64,000 nucleotides of DNA, taken from NCBI GenBank assembly GCA_017624905.1, contig JAGAMD010000025.1, positions 39,833-103,832 of the forward strand, given 5' to 3'. The DNA comes from Clostridia bacterium. GTDB lineage: Bacteria > Bacillota > Clostridia > Oscillospirales > CAG-272. A program made the position numbers and the translations under genes. The notes beneath the pieces are model-generated. The model worked only from the letters and a program-made list of their open reading frames with translations. It was not told the DNA's origin and ran no database searches. Shown piece by piece: positions 17,691-25,371 of this stretch; within the stretch, counting starts at the first letter, position 1, and each line of letters opens with the position of its first letter.

Positions 17691-17905
17691 TCAGAACGGG
17701 TAAAATCGAAATCACGAAAAAAGCAATTAGTGCATCGATTATAAGGACGCTATGGATTTCCCGTTTTAATAACAAATAAGTATTAATGTCGAAAACGCAC
17801 ACCAAATGGTGTGCGTTTTCCTCTTGTGATTTCTATACACGACTATCGCTCCGACATACGCCAGTATGCCTCTCGCTCTATTCGTGCATTTTTTCTCCGT
17901 CCTGA
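17691..17905 (-). repeat. Structured intergenic element, copy E (inverted)
   Basis: The closing stem pairs TCAGGACGG with CCGTTCTGA. GCACGA..TCGTGT encloses GGCATACTGGCGTATGTC. GAAATCAC pairs with GTGATTTC around AAAACGCACACC/GGTGTGCGTTTT. It is arranged in tandem with D. Apart from the sigma-factor promoter I see nothing else in 17906-18085. Confidence 0.6.
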
Positions 17906-17965
17906 TTCCTCTATGTGAGACTGGTGATTTTTGTAGGGGAGGCTATTTGGCTTCCGCTTTTTCTA

Positions 17966-17994
17966 TTGAAAAAAATTTTTATTAATGTTACAAT
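17966..17994 (+). promoter_or_regulatory. Promoter of the sigma/beta-propeller operon
   Basis: TTGAAA (17966-17971), 17-bp spacer, TACAAT (17989-17994). An inverted repeat GTTACA..TGTAAC overlaps the -10 and may be an operator. Confidence 0.6.
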
Positions 17995-18085
17995 AAATAT
18001 GTAACCTTTATATTCCAAATTCCGTTTTTATAGTTGAAAGGTGCCTTTGATCTCGTTTTGAGTAACGCAGAAGGAGGTGAGCACG

Positions 18086-18637
18086 GTGGATGACAAAAGA
18101 ATAGTTGAAATGCTCTTTTTAAGAGATGAAAAAGCATTAGAGGAAGCACAAAAGCAATATGGTAGGTTATGCCACTATGTTGCCAACAACATATTAAATT
18201 CTCCACTTGATGCACAGGAGTGTGTTAATGATACACTGCTTCGTGCTTGGAATTCCATTCCACCAAACAAGCCACAAAAGCTTGGTGCTTATCTTGTGAA
18301 AATTGCACGTAATGTTGCAATTGACAAGTATAATCAAAGCAAGGCAATAAAGAGAAGAGGCTCTGAAAACGCACTTGTTTTTGAGGAGCTAGAGGAGCTT
18401 ATAACCAAGGACGAGTCCATAGTTGACGAGCTTACCTTAAAGGAATGTATCAACACCTTTTTGCGTTCACTATCTAAAGCAAGGCGTATTATTTTTGTGC
18501 AAAGATACTTTTATCATTCGTCGATAAAGGAAATTGCAAAAAACAACAGCTTAAGCGAAAGCAATGTCAAGGTGATATTATCAAGGCTAAGAGATAGCTT
18601 TAAAAATCACCTTAAGAAATTTGGAATGGAGGTATAA
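18086..18637 (+). CDS. ECF-type RNA polymerase sigma factor
   Basis: The protein is about 183 aa. A region 2 helix set (NSPLDAQECVNDTLLRAWNSIPP..LGAYLVKIARNVAIDKY) recognises the -10. A region 4 helix-turn-helix (SSIKEIAKNNSLSESNVKVILSRLRDSF) recognises the -35. I chose GTG at 18086 because AAGGAGG ends 8 nt before it; an upstream in-frame GTG overlaps that site. The stop is one base from the next ATG, so the membrane protein downstream is probably its partner or target. Confidence 0.88.
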   Translation: MDDKRIVEMLFLRDEKALEEAQKQYGRLCHYVANNILNSPLDAQECVNDTLLRAWNSIPPNKPQKLGAYLVKIARNVAIDKYNQSKAIKRRGSENALVFEELEELITKDESIVDELTLKECINTFLRSLSKARRIIFVQRYFYHSSIKEIAKNNSLSESNVKVILSRLRDSFKNHLKKFGMEV

Positions 18638-18638
18638 T

Positions 18639-20642
18639 ATGAAAAGAAAAGACCTGGATAAGATGCTAAATCTTATTGACGATGAGCTTTTAGAGGAAGC
18701 AAAGCCGTCAAAAAAGCCTAAAGCAACAAAAAAGCCGAAAAGCTACTTTATTCAACTTGCAGTATGTGTTGCGTGTTTTTTACTCGTTCTAAATGTTTCT
18801 ATTTTAACACCTATTTTAATTGCTAGAAATTTTGAAAATAATGGCAACAGCACAGAGCAAGGAACAATTATAAACAATAGCTTCAGTAACATAATCTTTA
18901 ACTCTCAAGGTGGGCAAAAAACAGAGGTTGTTTTGTCAAGCCCCATTTCGTTAATCCCCGACAAATACAATAGCCTAAAATCTCTATTAAAGAACAAGTT
19001 TCCCGGTCTAAATGAAGATGCAGTTGAGGATAATATAAAGGAAGAAATTGATTCAAGCGACAAAGACGAGAGCCTAGAGGACGCAACCGAAAAATACGAG
19101 GAGACAACCGATTTGCAGGTGGGCGGAGTTGTTGAGGGAGATTTACTAAAGCGCTCAAGCAAGTATTTATATTATTTAGACGGACAAACGCTTAGAATTT
19201 ATTCTATAAAGGGAAACAACTCTAAGCTGGTAAGCCTTTATAATATGAGTAAGATATATAGCTTAATTAGTGATAGCACAAAGATAAGGGGCGAAAAGGA
19301 AAGCACTGACGACGAGCTATATGAGGAAGTGCTCGACAAAGAGGAATACGACAAGCGAGATATAAAAGAAATGTTTTTAGCAAAGGATCTAAAGACAGTA
19401 ACAATTGTTTCGCAGGGGTATTTTGAGTTCGACGATGGCAGAAATCATTATATAAGAGAGCTACCATATGTGTCGCTGATTTCTCTTAACATTGAGGATG
19501 TAAATGATATATATGTAAACAACATATCAATACTATATGGTCGATATGAAAGTGCAAGAGTGGTTGATGGCGAAATAATCGTGTTTACAAAATACACACC
19601 AAAAAGAGAGAGTGCGATAGTTCCGCAGTATAGTGATGGCTTGGGCTTTAAGCTGTTTGACCACGACAAAATTTATTATAATGAAGAGACAAGGACAAAC
19701 AAGTATCTTTTGGCATATCGTATGAACGAAAGCACACTTATAATGAATGATGTCGGCGCTTACCTTGACTATGGTGATATAATCTATGTGTCAAAGGACA
19801 ATATATATCTCACTCACGAATACTACCAAAGAGGAGAGAACGAGCATAAAACAGTAACCGAAATACTAAGAATTGACTATTCAAATGGTAAGTTTGAAAA
19901 AAAGGGAGTATTAAAGGTTGACGGATATTTAAAGGATAGATTCTCACTTGACGAGTATGATGGAGTATTACGAGTTGTTACAACTGATAATACAAGAGAT
20001 GTAAAAACTCTTGATGATTTTGGAACAAGTGCAAACCTATATTGTGCTTTAGTTGATACAATGGAAATAAAAGCGAGTGTAATACGCTTTGCACCATCAG
20101 GAGAAATAGTACGCTCTGTTAGATTTAAGGATTATAATGCCTATGTATGCACATCAATACAAATAACCGACCCTGTGTTCTTCTTTGACCTAGGCAACCT
20201 AGACAATATTTACTATAAGGACACGGGAACAATTCCGGGCTTTTCAAATACACTTGTTGATTTCGGTAAGGATTTGCTTGGTATAGGCGTAGACTCCGAT
20301 TGGAACCTCAAAATAGAGGTATATAGAGAAACCGACACAGGCGTTGAAAGAGTATGCCACTATCTTGTAAACGGCACCTGCTCCGACGAATACAAGGCAT
20401 ATTTTATCGACAGGAAAAATGGTTTGATTGGTTTGGGAATTTATGATTATAATAGCCAATGGCCAAACAGATATGTTCTTCTTAAATACACAGGCGATGG
20501 CTTTATGGCGGTAATCGACAAGGAAATGAACGGAGATATGGATTTAATGAGAGCAACCTTGGTTGATGGTTGGTTCTATATAATCTCAGATAGTGACTTT
20601 GTTGTAAGAGAAATCCCGTATTCCATAGCAAAAAGATATTAA
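18639..20642 (+). CDS. Membrane-anchored C-terminal beta-propeller protein, probable sigma partner
   Basis: The ATG at 18639 has GGAGG 6 nt upstream and gives 667 aa. A short Lys-rich cytoplasmic N-terminus is followed by one transmembrane segment (about residues 35-58, LAVCVACFLLVLNVSIL). A long extracellular region follows, of the secreted C-terminal beta-propeller type (COG4880-like), with repeats such as LYYLDGQTLRIYS and VISLNIED-like strands. Cotranscription with an ECF sigma gene suggests an anti-sigma or sensor role, but the N-terminus is not a recognised anti-sigma domain. It ends in a bidirectional terminator. Confidence 0.75.
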   Translation: MKRKDLDKMLNLIDDELLEEAKPSKKPKATKKPKSYFIQLAVCVACFLLVLNVSILTPILIARNFENNGNSTEQGTIINNSFSNIIFNSQGGQKTEVVLSSPISLIPDKYNSLKSLLKNKFPGLNEDAVEDNIKEEIDSSDKDESLEDATEKYEETTDLQVGGVVEGDLLKRSSKYLYYLDGQTLRIYSIKGNNSKLVSLYNMSKIYSLISDSTKIRGEKESTDDELYEEVLDKEEYDKRDIKEMFLAKDLKTVTIVSQGYFEFDDGRNHYIRELPYVSLISLNIEDVNDIYVNNISILYGRYESARVVDGEIIVFTKYTPKRESAIVPQYSDGLGFKLFDHDKIYYNEETRTNKYLLAYRMNESTLIMNDVGAYLDYGDIIYVSKDNIYLTHEYYQRGENEHKTVTEILRIDYSNGKFEKKGVLKVDGYLKDRFSLDEYDGVLRVVTTDNTRDVKTLDDFGTSANLYCALVDTMEIKASVIRFAPSGEIVRSVRFKDYNAYVCTSIQITDPVFFFDLGNLDNIYYKDTGTIPGFSNTLVDFGKDLLGIGVDSDWNLKIEVYRETDTGVERVCHYLVNGTCSDEYKAYFIDRKNGLIGLGIYDYNSQWPNRYVLLKYTGDGFMAVIDKEMNGDMDLMRATLVDGWFYIISDSDFVVREIPYSIAKRY

Positions 20643-20668
20643 AAAAGGCGACCATGTGTCGCCTTTTT
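20642..20668. terminator. Bidirectional terminator
   Basis: The perfect stem AAAAAGGCGAC/GTCGCCTTTTT with loop CATGT lies between the convergent beta-propeller and glycerate kinase genes. Confidence 0.9.
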
Positions 20669-20671
20669 GTT

Positions 20672-21790
20672 TTATTTCAAGCTTAAAAACAGCTCGTTGG
20701 CTTTTTTGGAATAGACCTCTTTTGCCTTATTTATTGCGTATTCGGTATCAACTCCGTCGCCGACCAAGGTATAGATTTTCTTTACTCCTATATCGTAAAC
20801 CGATTCGTAGCCATCACCTGTGCATCCGGCAATGCAGAGAAGCGGGACATTATGCTTTTGACATCTTTTGCCGATGCCCGATAGCACCTTGCCACTTGCA
20901 CTCTGCGAGTCGATTCGTCCCTCACCCGAGATAACATAGTCAGCATCTTTAAGTGATGAATCAAAATCAACAAGGTCAAGCAGTGTTTCAATTCCGGATG
21001 TCATTTTTGCGTTAACGAACACACAAAGAGCTGCACCTATTCCACCGGCAGCACCGCCACCGATAATTTTATCTGCCTCAACGCCGAGGTCTTTTTTTAT
21101 TACACTTGCGTAATTTTCCATACCGCTCTCAAGCAGTAAAAGTGAATCCTTGCAAGCACCCTTTTGTGGGCCGTATACATATGTTGCACCGTTTTCACCG
21201 AGTAGGGTGTTTTCAACATCGCACATAACAGTAAAGTTAGCTTCCTTAACAAGAGGACAAAGGCAGGAAATATCAATTTTATCAATTAAACCAAGATTTT
21301 TACCCACCCCGTGTACGATTTTTCCGTCTTTATCAAGAAATTTTACACCGAGTGCTGACATACAGCCAATTCCACCGTCGTTAGTGGCTGAGCCACCAAT
21401 TGCAACAACTATATCACGATAGCCACTCTTTAGTGCGTGTAAAATAAGCTCACCTGTACCATAGGTGCTTGTGTTTAGTGGGTTTTGCTCCTCTTTTGTA
21501 AGTAAGGTCAGTCCACTTGCTTCGCTTAGTGCAATTATAGCAGTTTTGCCAAGCACTACATATGATGATTTTATGCTTCTTAATAGTGGGTCAGACACAA
21601 AAGCCTCGACACGCCTCGCACTTTTTTGGCAAAGAAACGCATCAAGAGTTCCCTCACCGCCGTCTGCAATCAAAAATGAGGTATGACTAGCCTGTGGGAA
21701 TACGCTATTAAGCTCTTTTTCAAGAATTTTTGATATTTCAAGGCTTGAAAGAGAGCCCTTAAATGAGTCCGATGCAAAAATAAAGTTCAT
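20672..21790 (-). CDS. Glycerate kinase (GlxK/GarK family)
   Basis: The ATG at 21790 lies behind GAGGAGG and gives 372 aa. FASDSFKGSLSS, GGSATNDGGIGC, GGGAAGGIGAAL and SGEGRIDSQSASGKV are hallmarks of the type I glycerate kinase family. The enzyme phosphorylates glycerate (2- or 3-phosphoglycerate product not readable from sequence) and feeds glycolysis. It diverges from the GH36-like gene with closely spaced promoters. Confidence 0.92.
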   Translation of the reverse strand: MNFIFASDSFKGSLSSLEISKILEKELNSVFPQASHTSFLIADGGEGTLDAFLCQKSARRVEAFVSDPLLRSIKSSYVVLGKTAIIALSEASGLTLLTKEEQNPLNTSTYGTGELILHALKSGYRDIVVAIGGSATNDGGIGCMSALGVKFLDKDGKIVHGVGKNLGLIDKIDISCLCPLVKEANFTVMCDVENTLLGENGATYVYGPQKGACKDSLLLLESGMENYASVIKKDLGVEADKIIGGGAAGGIGAALCVFVNAKMTSGIETLLDLVDFDSSLKDADYVISGEGRIDSQSASGKVLSGIGKRCQKHNVPLLCIAGCTGDGYESVYDIGVKKIYTLVGDGVDTEYAINKAKEVYSKKANELFLSLK

Positions 21791-21820
21791 AGCTAACCTC
21801 CTCTTTGTATTTACAAGCTT

Positions 21821-21850
21821 ATCATACCATAAATAACCGCCCTCAGTCAA
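21821..21850 (-). promoter_or_regulatory. Promoter of glycerate kinase
   Basis: Minus-strand TTGACT (21845-21850), 18-bp spacer, TATGAT (21821-21826). Confidence 0.55.
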
Positions 21851-21859
21851 GAAAAATGC

Positions 21860-21888
21860 TTTACTTTGCTAATATAATATGCTACAAT
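21860..21888 (+). promoter_or_regulatory. Promoter of the GH36-like gene
   Basis: TTTACT (21860-21865), 17-bp spacer, extended TGCTACAAT (hexamer 21883-21888). Confidence 0.7.
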
Positions 21889-21890
21889 TA

Positions 21891-21930
21891 AAATAGTCAA
21901 GATGTATAAACATCTTGAAGACTATTTTTA
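21891..21930 (+). promoter_or_regulatory. Leader hairpin or operator of the GH36-like gene
   Basis: AAATAGTC (21891-21898) pairs with GACTATTT (21920-21927), and inside it AAGATGT pairs with ACATCTT; a T-run follows. It sits at the predicted transcription start. It could be a LacI-type operator, a 5' protective stem or an early terminator. Confidence 0.45.
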
Positions 21931-21942
21931 CGAGGTGAAGCT

Positions 21943-23562
21943 ATGAAGCTACGTATTCCTGATTATGTCTGCCTATATCACGAGGGTAAGGACGAATTTT
22001 CTAACAAGTCTTTAAGCACAAGCTTGAAATCAAATGATGGAGAGGTCAAATTTGAGCTTGATGGAAATAAGCTTAAGGTTTTTGCAACTACATATACAAA
22101 GGGAGCAAAATATTTACAGCTCCGTTGGAATACTAATACAAGGAAGGATGTAAGGGTGCTTGGCGATGCTTACGAGCGTGGCTATGGCGATTTGCAATGG
22201 CAGTCAATCCGTCCGGAAAGAACTATGCCTTGGTATATGGCGGTATCAAACGGTAGCGATTCTTGTCTTGATTATAATGGCAGATTTACAGAGTGCTTTG
22301 GTGTTATGGTACAGCCAAATGCTATGTGCTTTTGGCAATACGATACCAAGGGAATAACGCTTTGGCTTGATATAAGAAACGGTGGAAACGGCACACAGCT
22401 CGCTGGCAGAATGCTTGAGTGTGCAACTGTTGTTTTCTCTGAATATAAGGATATGAGTGCTTACCGAGCAGTTAGTGAGTTCTGTGGTGAGCTATCTCCA
22501 AATCCATATTTGCCCGACCATAAGGTATACGGCTCTAACAATTGGTACTATGCATATGGCAAAAGCTCACAAAAGGAAATAATAGAGGACACTAAGCTTG
22601 TGGCAGAAATGTGCAAAGGGCTTGAAAACATACCGTATATGGTAATTGATGATGGTTGGCAGCCGAATCCGGTTGATGCACCTTGGGACACGGGAAATGA
22701 GCGTTTTCCCGATATGAAGGGACTAGCCGATAAAATGCGTGAGCTTGGCGTACGCCCCGGTATTTGGGTTCGTTACTTAATTAACGGCAGAGACGACACT
22801 GAAAGAAAGATAGAAAAGCCGGAGGGGTGGTATCTTGAAAGACACAATAAGGTGTTTGACCCATCACATCCCGAGGTTTTAAATTACGTTGCCGAAACAA
22901 CCGAAAGACTAACAAAAAAGTGGGGCTATGAATTAATCAAGCACGACTTTTCAACCTTTGATATCTTTGGTTGGTGGGGCTTTGAAATGCAAGACAAAAT
23001 CACTTGGGACAAGTGGGGCTTTTACGATAAGACAAGGACAAGCGCAGAGATAGTTAAGAACTTCTATAAAACAATTAAGGACCACGCAAACGGAGCTGTT
23101 ATTATAGGCTGTAACTGTATCGGGCATCTGTGTGCAGGACTACATCAGCTCAACCGTACAGGTGATGATACAAGTGGCTTTGAATGGTCGAGAACTGCAA
23201 AAATGGGCGTAAATACACTTGCGTTTAGAAACACACAAAACGGAAAGCTATTTATGAGCGATGCCGACTGCGTTGGTATTACAGGAGCGATTTCGTGGGA
23301 GCAAAATAAGGAATGGCTGTTTGCTCTTTCAAGAAGTGGCTCACCGCTCTTTGTCTCCTGTAAACCGGGCGTACTTAATGAAAGGGAGCTTGACGAGCTA
23401 AGAGAAGCTTACAAGGTTGCATCCTACCAAGCTGACGAGCTTGTGCCAATTGACTGGATGGAAACAACAACCCCCGAAAGATACCTGTTAAACGGCGAGG
23501 AAATCACATTTAATTGGTACACCGAGCAAGGAAATACTTGGTTTGCCGACACAATAAAATAA
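21943..23562 (+). CDS. Alpha-galactosidase-like glycoside hydrolase (GH36/GH27 clan)
   Basis: This 539-aa protein has no signal peptide, so it acts in the cytoplasm on imported sugars. An N-terminal beta sandwich is followed by a TIM barrel beginning near NNWYYAYGKSS. The block LIKHDFSTFD carries the expected nucleophile Asp335 of the KxD type. RTGDDTS near residue 406 matches the clan's acid/base region, and MVIDDGWQ is the characteristic strand. The substrate is inferred as an alpha-galactoside. It is the first gene of a glycosidase run but is separated from GH43 by repeats. Confidence 0.8.
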   Translation: MKLRIPDYVCLYHEGKDEFSNKSLSTSLKSNDGEVKFELDGNKLKVFATTYTKGAKYLQLRWNTNTRKDVRVLGDAYERGYGDLQWQSIRPERTMPWYMAVSNGSDSCLDYNGRFTECFGVMVQPNAMCFWQYDTKGITLWLDIRNGGNGTQLAGRMLECATVVFSEYKDMSAYRAVSEFCGELSPNPYLPDHKVYGSNNWYYAYGKSSQKEIIEDTKLVAEMCKGLENIPYMVIDDGWQPNPVDAPWDTGNERFPDMKGLADKMRELGVRPGIWVRYLINGRDDTERKIEKPEGWYLERHNKVFDPSHPEVLNYVAETTERLTKKWGYELIKHDFSTFDIFGWWGFEMQDKITWDKWGFYDKTRTSAEIVKNFYKTIKDHANGAVIIGCNCIGHLCAGLHQLNRTGDDTSGFEWSRTAKMGVNTLAFRNTQNGKLFMSDADCVGITGAISWEQNKEWLFALSRSGSPLFVSCKPGVLNERELDELREAYKVASYQADELVPIDWMETTTPERYLLNGEEITFNWYTEQGNTWFADTIK

Positions 23563-23570
23563 ACAAAATC

Positions 23571-23620
23571 GTGCCTTCCTTACTAGGGGAGGTGTCTTGG
23601 CAGAGCCAAGACGGATGAGT
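23571..23620. repeat. Palindromic intergenic repeat 1
   Basis: CCTTCC..GGGGAGG is followed by the perfect hairpin GTCTTGGC-AGA-GCCAAGAC (23594-23612) and GGATGAGT. The layout matches repeat 2, so this looks like a dispersed non-coding palindromic element. Confidence 0.55.
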
Positions 23621-23627
23621 AAACCGT

Positions 23628-23690
23628 ACACAAGAGGAAAAATGTATGCTAATTAAACAAAATCCGGTATTAACCGGCTTTCACCCGGAT
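23628..23690 (+). pseudogene. Duplicated 5' end of the GH43 gene (remnant)
   Basis: About 60 bp, including the ribosome site AAGAGGA, the start ATGCTAATTAAAC and the first codons, closely repeats 23745-23807, the true start of the GH43 gene. The copies differ at a few bases. This copy breaks off at the palindromic repeat after the HPD codons. It is a remnant, not a gene. Confidence 0.75.
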
Positions 23691-23744
23691 TCTGACAGGC
23701 GCCCTTGTGCAAAGGGAGCTGTCACAGAGTGACTGAGGGATTGT
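23691..23744. repeat. Palindromic intergenic repeat 2
   Basis: GACAG.CGCCCTT pairs imperfectly with AAAGGGAGCTGTC, then GTCACAGAGTGAC and GAGGGATT. It sits exactly between the two copies of the GH43 5' end. Confidence 0.6.
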
Positions 23745-23763
23745 AACACAAGAGGAGAAAAGT

Positions 23764-25362
23764 ATGCTAATTAAACAAAATCCGGTACTAACCGGCTTTC
23801 ATCCGGACCCTTGCATTTTACGAGTAGGAGAGGACTTTTATCTTGCAACCTCAACATTCCAATGGTTTGGGGGCGTGGAGCTATACCATTCTCGTGATTT
23901 AATCAATTGGGAACAGCTTCCTTGCCCACTAAGAAGGACAAGTCAACTCGATATGCAGGGAAATCCTAACTCAGGCGGAGTTTGGGCACCTTGCCTTTCA
24001 TATAGTGATGGTGTGTTTTATCTAATATACACCAATACGAAAAACTTTCACGGGATTTTCAAGGACACGCATAACTATTTAGTTACCACAACTGACTTAT
24101 ATGGTGAGTGGAGTGAGCCGATTTATCTCAATTCAAGTGGCTTTGACCCGTCCTTGTTCCACGATGATGACGGCAAGAAGTATCTACTCAATATGCGTTG
24201 GGATCACAGAATGGAAAAGCACGACTTTGCAGGGATTTTAATGCAAGAGTACGACCCTGTGTCTAAAAAATTGGTTGGCGAGATCAAAACAATATATAAA
24301 GGAACCGAAATAGGAGCGACCGAAGCACCACACCTGTACAAGAAAAACGGCTACTATTATTTAATGGTTGCCGAGGGTGGCACTATGTACAACCACGGAG
24401 TGCGTCTTGCACGATCACGCAATATTTGGGGCGAGTATGAAAGCGACGAAAGGCCACTTCTTACCACAAGAAACAACCCCGAAAAATTTATACAAAGAAC
24501 AGGACACGCATCATATGTTGAAGCACCAAACGGGCAAGGCTATGTAGCTTACCTCGGTGCTCGACCAATAAGAGATAAAAAGCTTGTTGATTGGGCAGAG
24601 GGCTGTTCAATCTTAGGACGAGAAACCTGTTTAGCTCCTGTAAAATGGGAAAACGGTTGGCTAAGACTGGAAAATGGTGGAGAAGTACCACCAAGGGAGT
24701 ATTTTTCTACCCTTGACGAGGTAAAATTCCCACCAAAGCCTCAAAAAGATGTGTTTAATGGCGAAAAATTACCACTACACTACAAAACACTAAGATTGCC
24801 ACTTGAAAAAATAGGCACCTTAACAGGAAAATCACTAAGGCTATACGGCAAGGAAGCGATTACCTCAGCAAATGAGCAAAGTATGGTAGCAAGACGACTT
24901 GACAGCTTTAATGCCGTAGCTACAACAGAGCTTGAATTTGAGCCAAAAACATTTCAAGAAATGGCAGGACTTACAGTCTTTTACGATACATATAACTTTT
25001 TCTACCTATATTTATCACACGATGAGGAGAGTGGGGAAAACGCACTTAGAATTATCGTGCGAGATAGCTTGAAATTCTATAATCCAATACCGGAATACAG
25101 GGTGCTTATAGGTGAAAATAAAAGAGTTTGGCTACGAGCAAAGGTCGATAGACTTACACTAAAATTCTACTATTCCTTAAACGGTGAGGACTATAAAGAG
25201 ATAGGCGGAGAGCTTGATATGTCTAATTTATGCGATGAAGCATATGGGCTAATCGGTCACGAGGGACACACAGGCACATTTATCGGTATTTGCTGTCAAG
25301 ACCTAACAGGCAAGGGACAATATGCCGACTTTAAATCATTTGAATACAAAATTATAGATTAA
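23764..25362 (+). CDS. GH43 beta-xylosidase / alpha-arabinofuranosidase
   Basis: The 532-aa cytoplasmic protein has a five-bladed propeller and a C-terminal beta sandwich, as in XynB-type GH43 enzymes. The catalytic triad is visible: base Asp15 (GFHPDPC), pKa modulator Asp128 (SGFDPSLF) and acid Glu187 (GATEAPHL). It probably releases xylose from xylo-oligosaccharides; some relatives also cut arabinose. GAGGAG precedes the ATG. The 5' end is duplicated upstream around a palindromic repeat. GH78 follows 9 nt downstream. Confidence 0.92.
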   Translation: MLIKQNPVLTGFHPDPCILRVGEDFYLATSTFQWFGGVELYHSRDLINWEQLPCPLRRTSQLDMQGNPNSGGVWAPCLSYSDGVFYLIYTNTKNFHGIFKDTHNYLVTTTDLYGEWSEPIYLNSSGFDPSLFHDDDGKKYLLNMRWDHRMEKHDFAGILMQEYDPVSKKLVGEIKTIYKGTEIGATEAPHLYKKNGYYYLMVAEGGTMYNHGVRLARSRNIWGEYESDERPLLTTRNNPEKFIQRTGHASYVEAPNGQGYVAYLGARPIRDKKLVDWAEGCSILGRETCLAPVKWENGWLRLENGGEVPPREYFSTLDEVKFPPKPQKDVFNGEKLPLHYKTLRLPLEKIGTLTGKSLRLYGKEAITSANEQSMVARRLDSFNAVATTELEFEPKTFQEMAGLTVFYDTYNFFYLYLSHDEESGENALRIIVRDSLKFYNPIPEYRVLIGENKRVWLRAKVDRLTLKFYYSLNGEDYKEIGGELDMSNLCDEAYGLIGHEGHTGTFIGICCQDLTGKGQYADFKSFEYKIID

Positions 25363-25371
25363 GGAGATATT

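Noticed and set aside
9224-17905. Group II intron, riboswitch or PyrR leader identity for the pyr elements
   Set aside because: No intron domain V or reverse transcriptase, and copies lie in both orientations, some inverted relative to both flanking genes, so a cis-acting leader does not fit.
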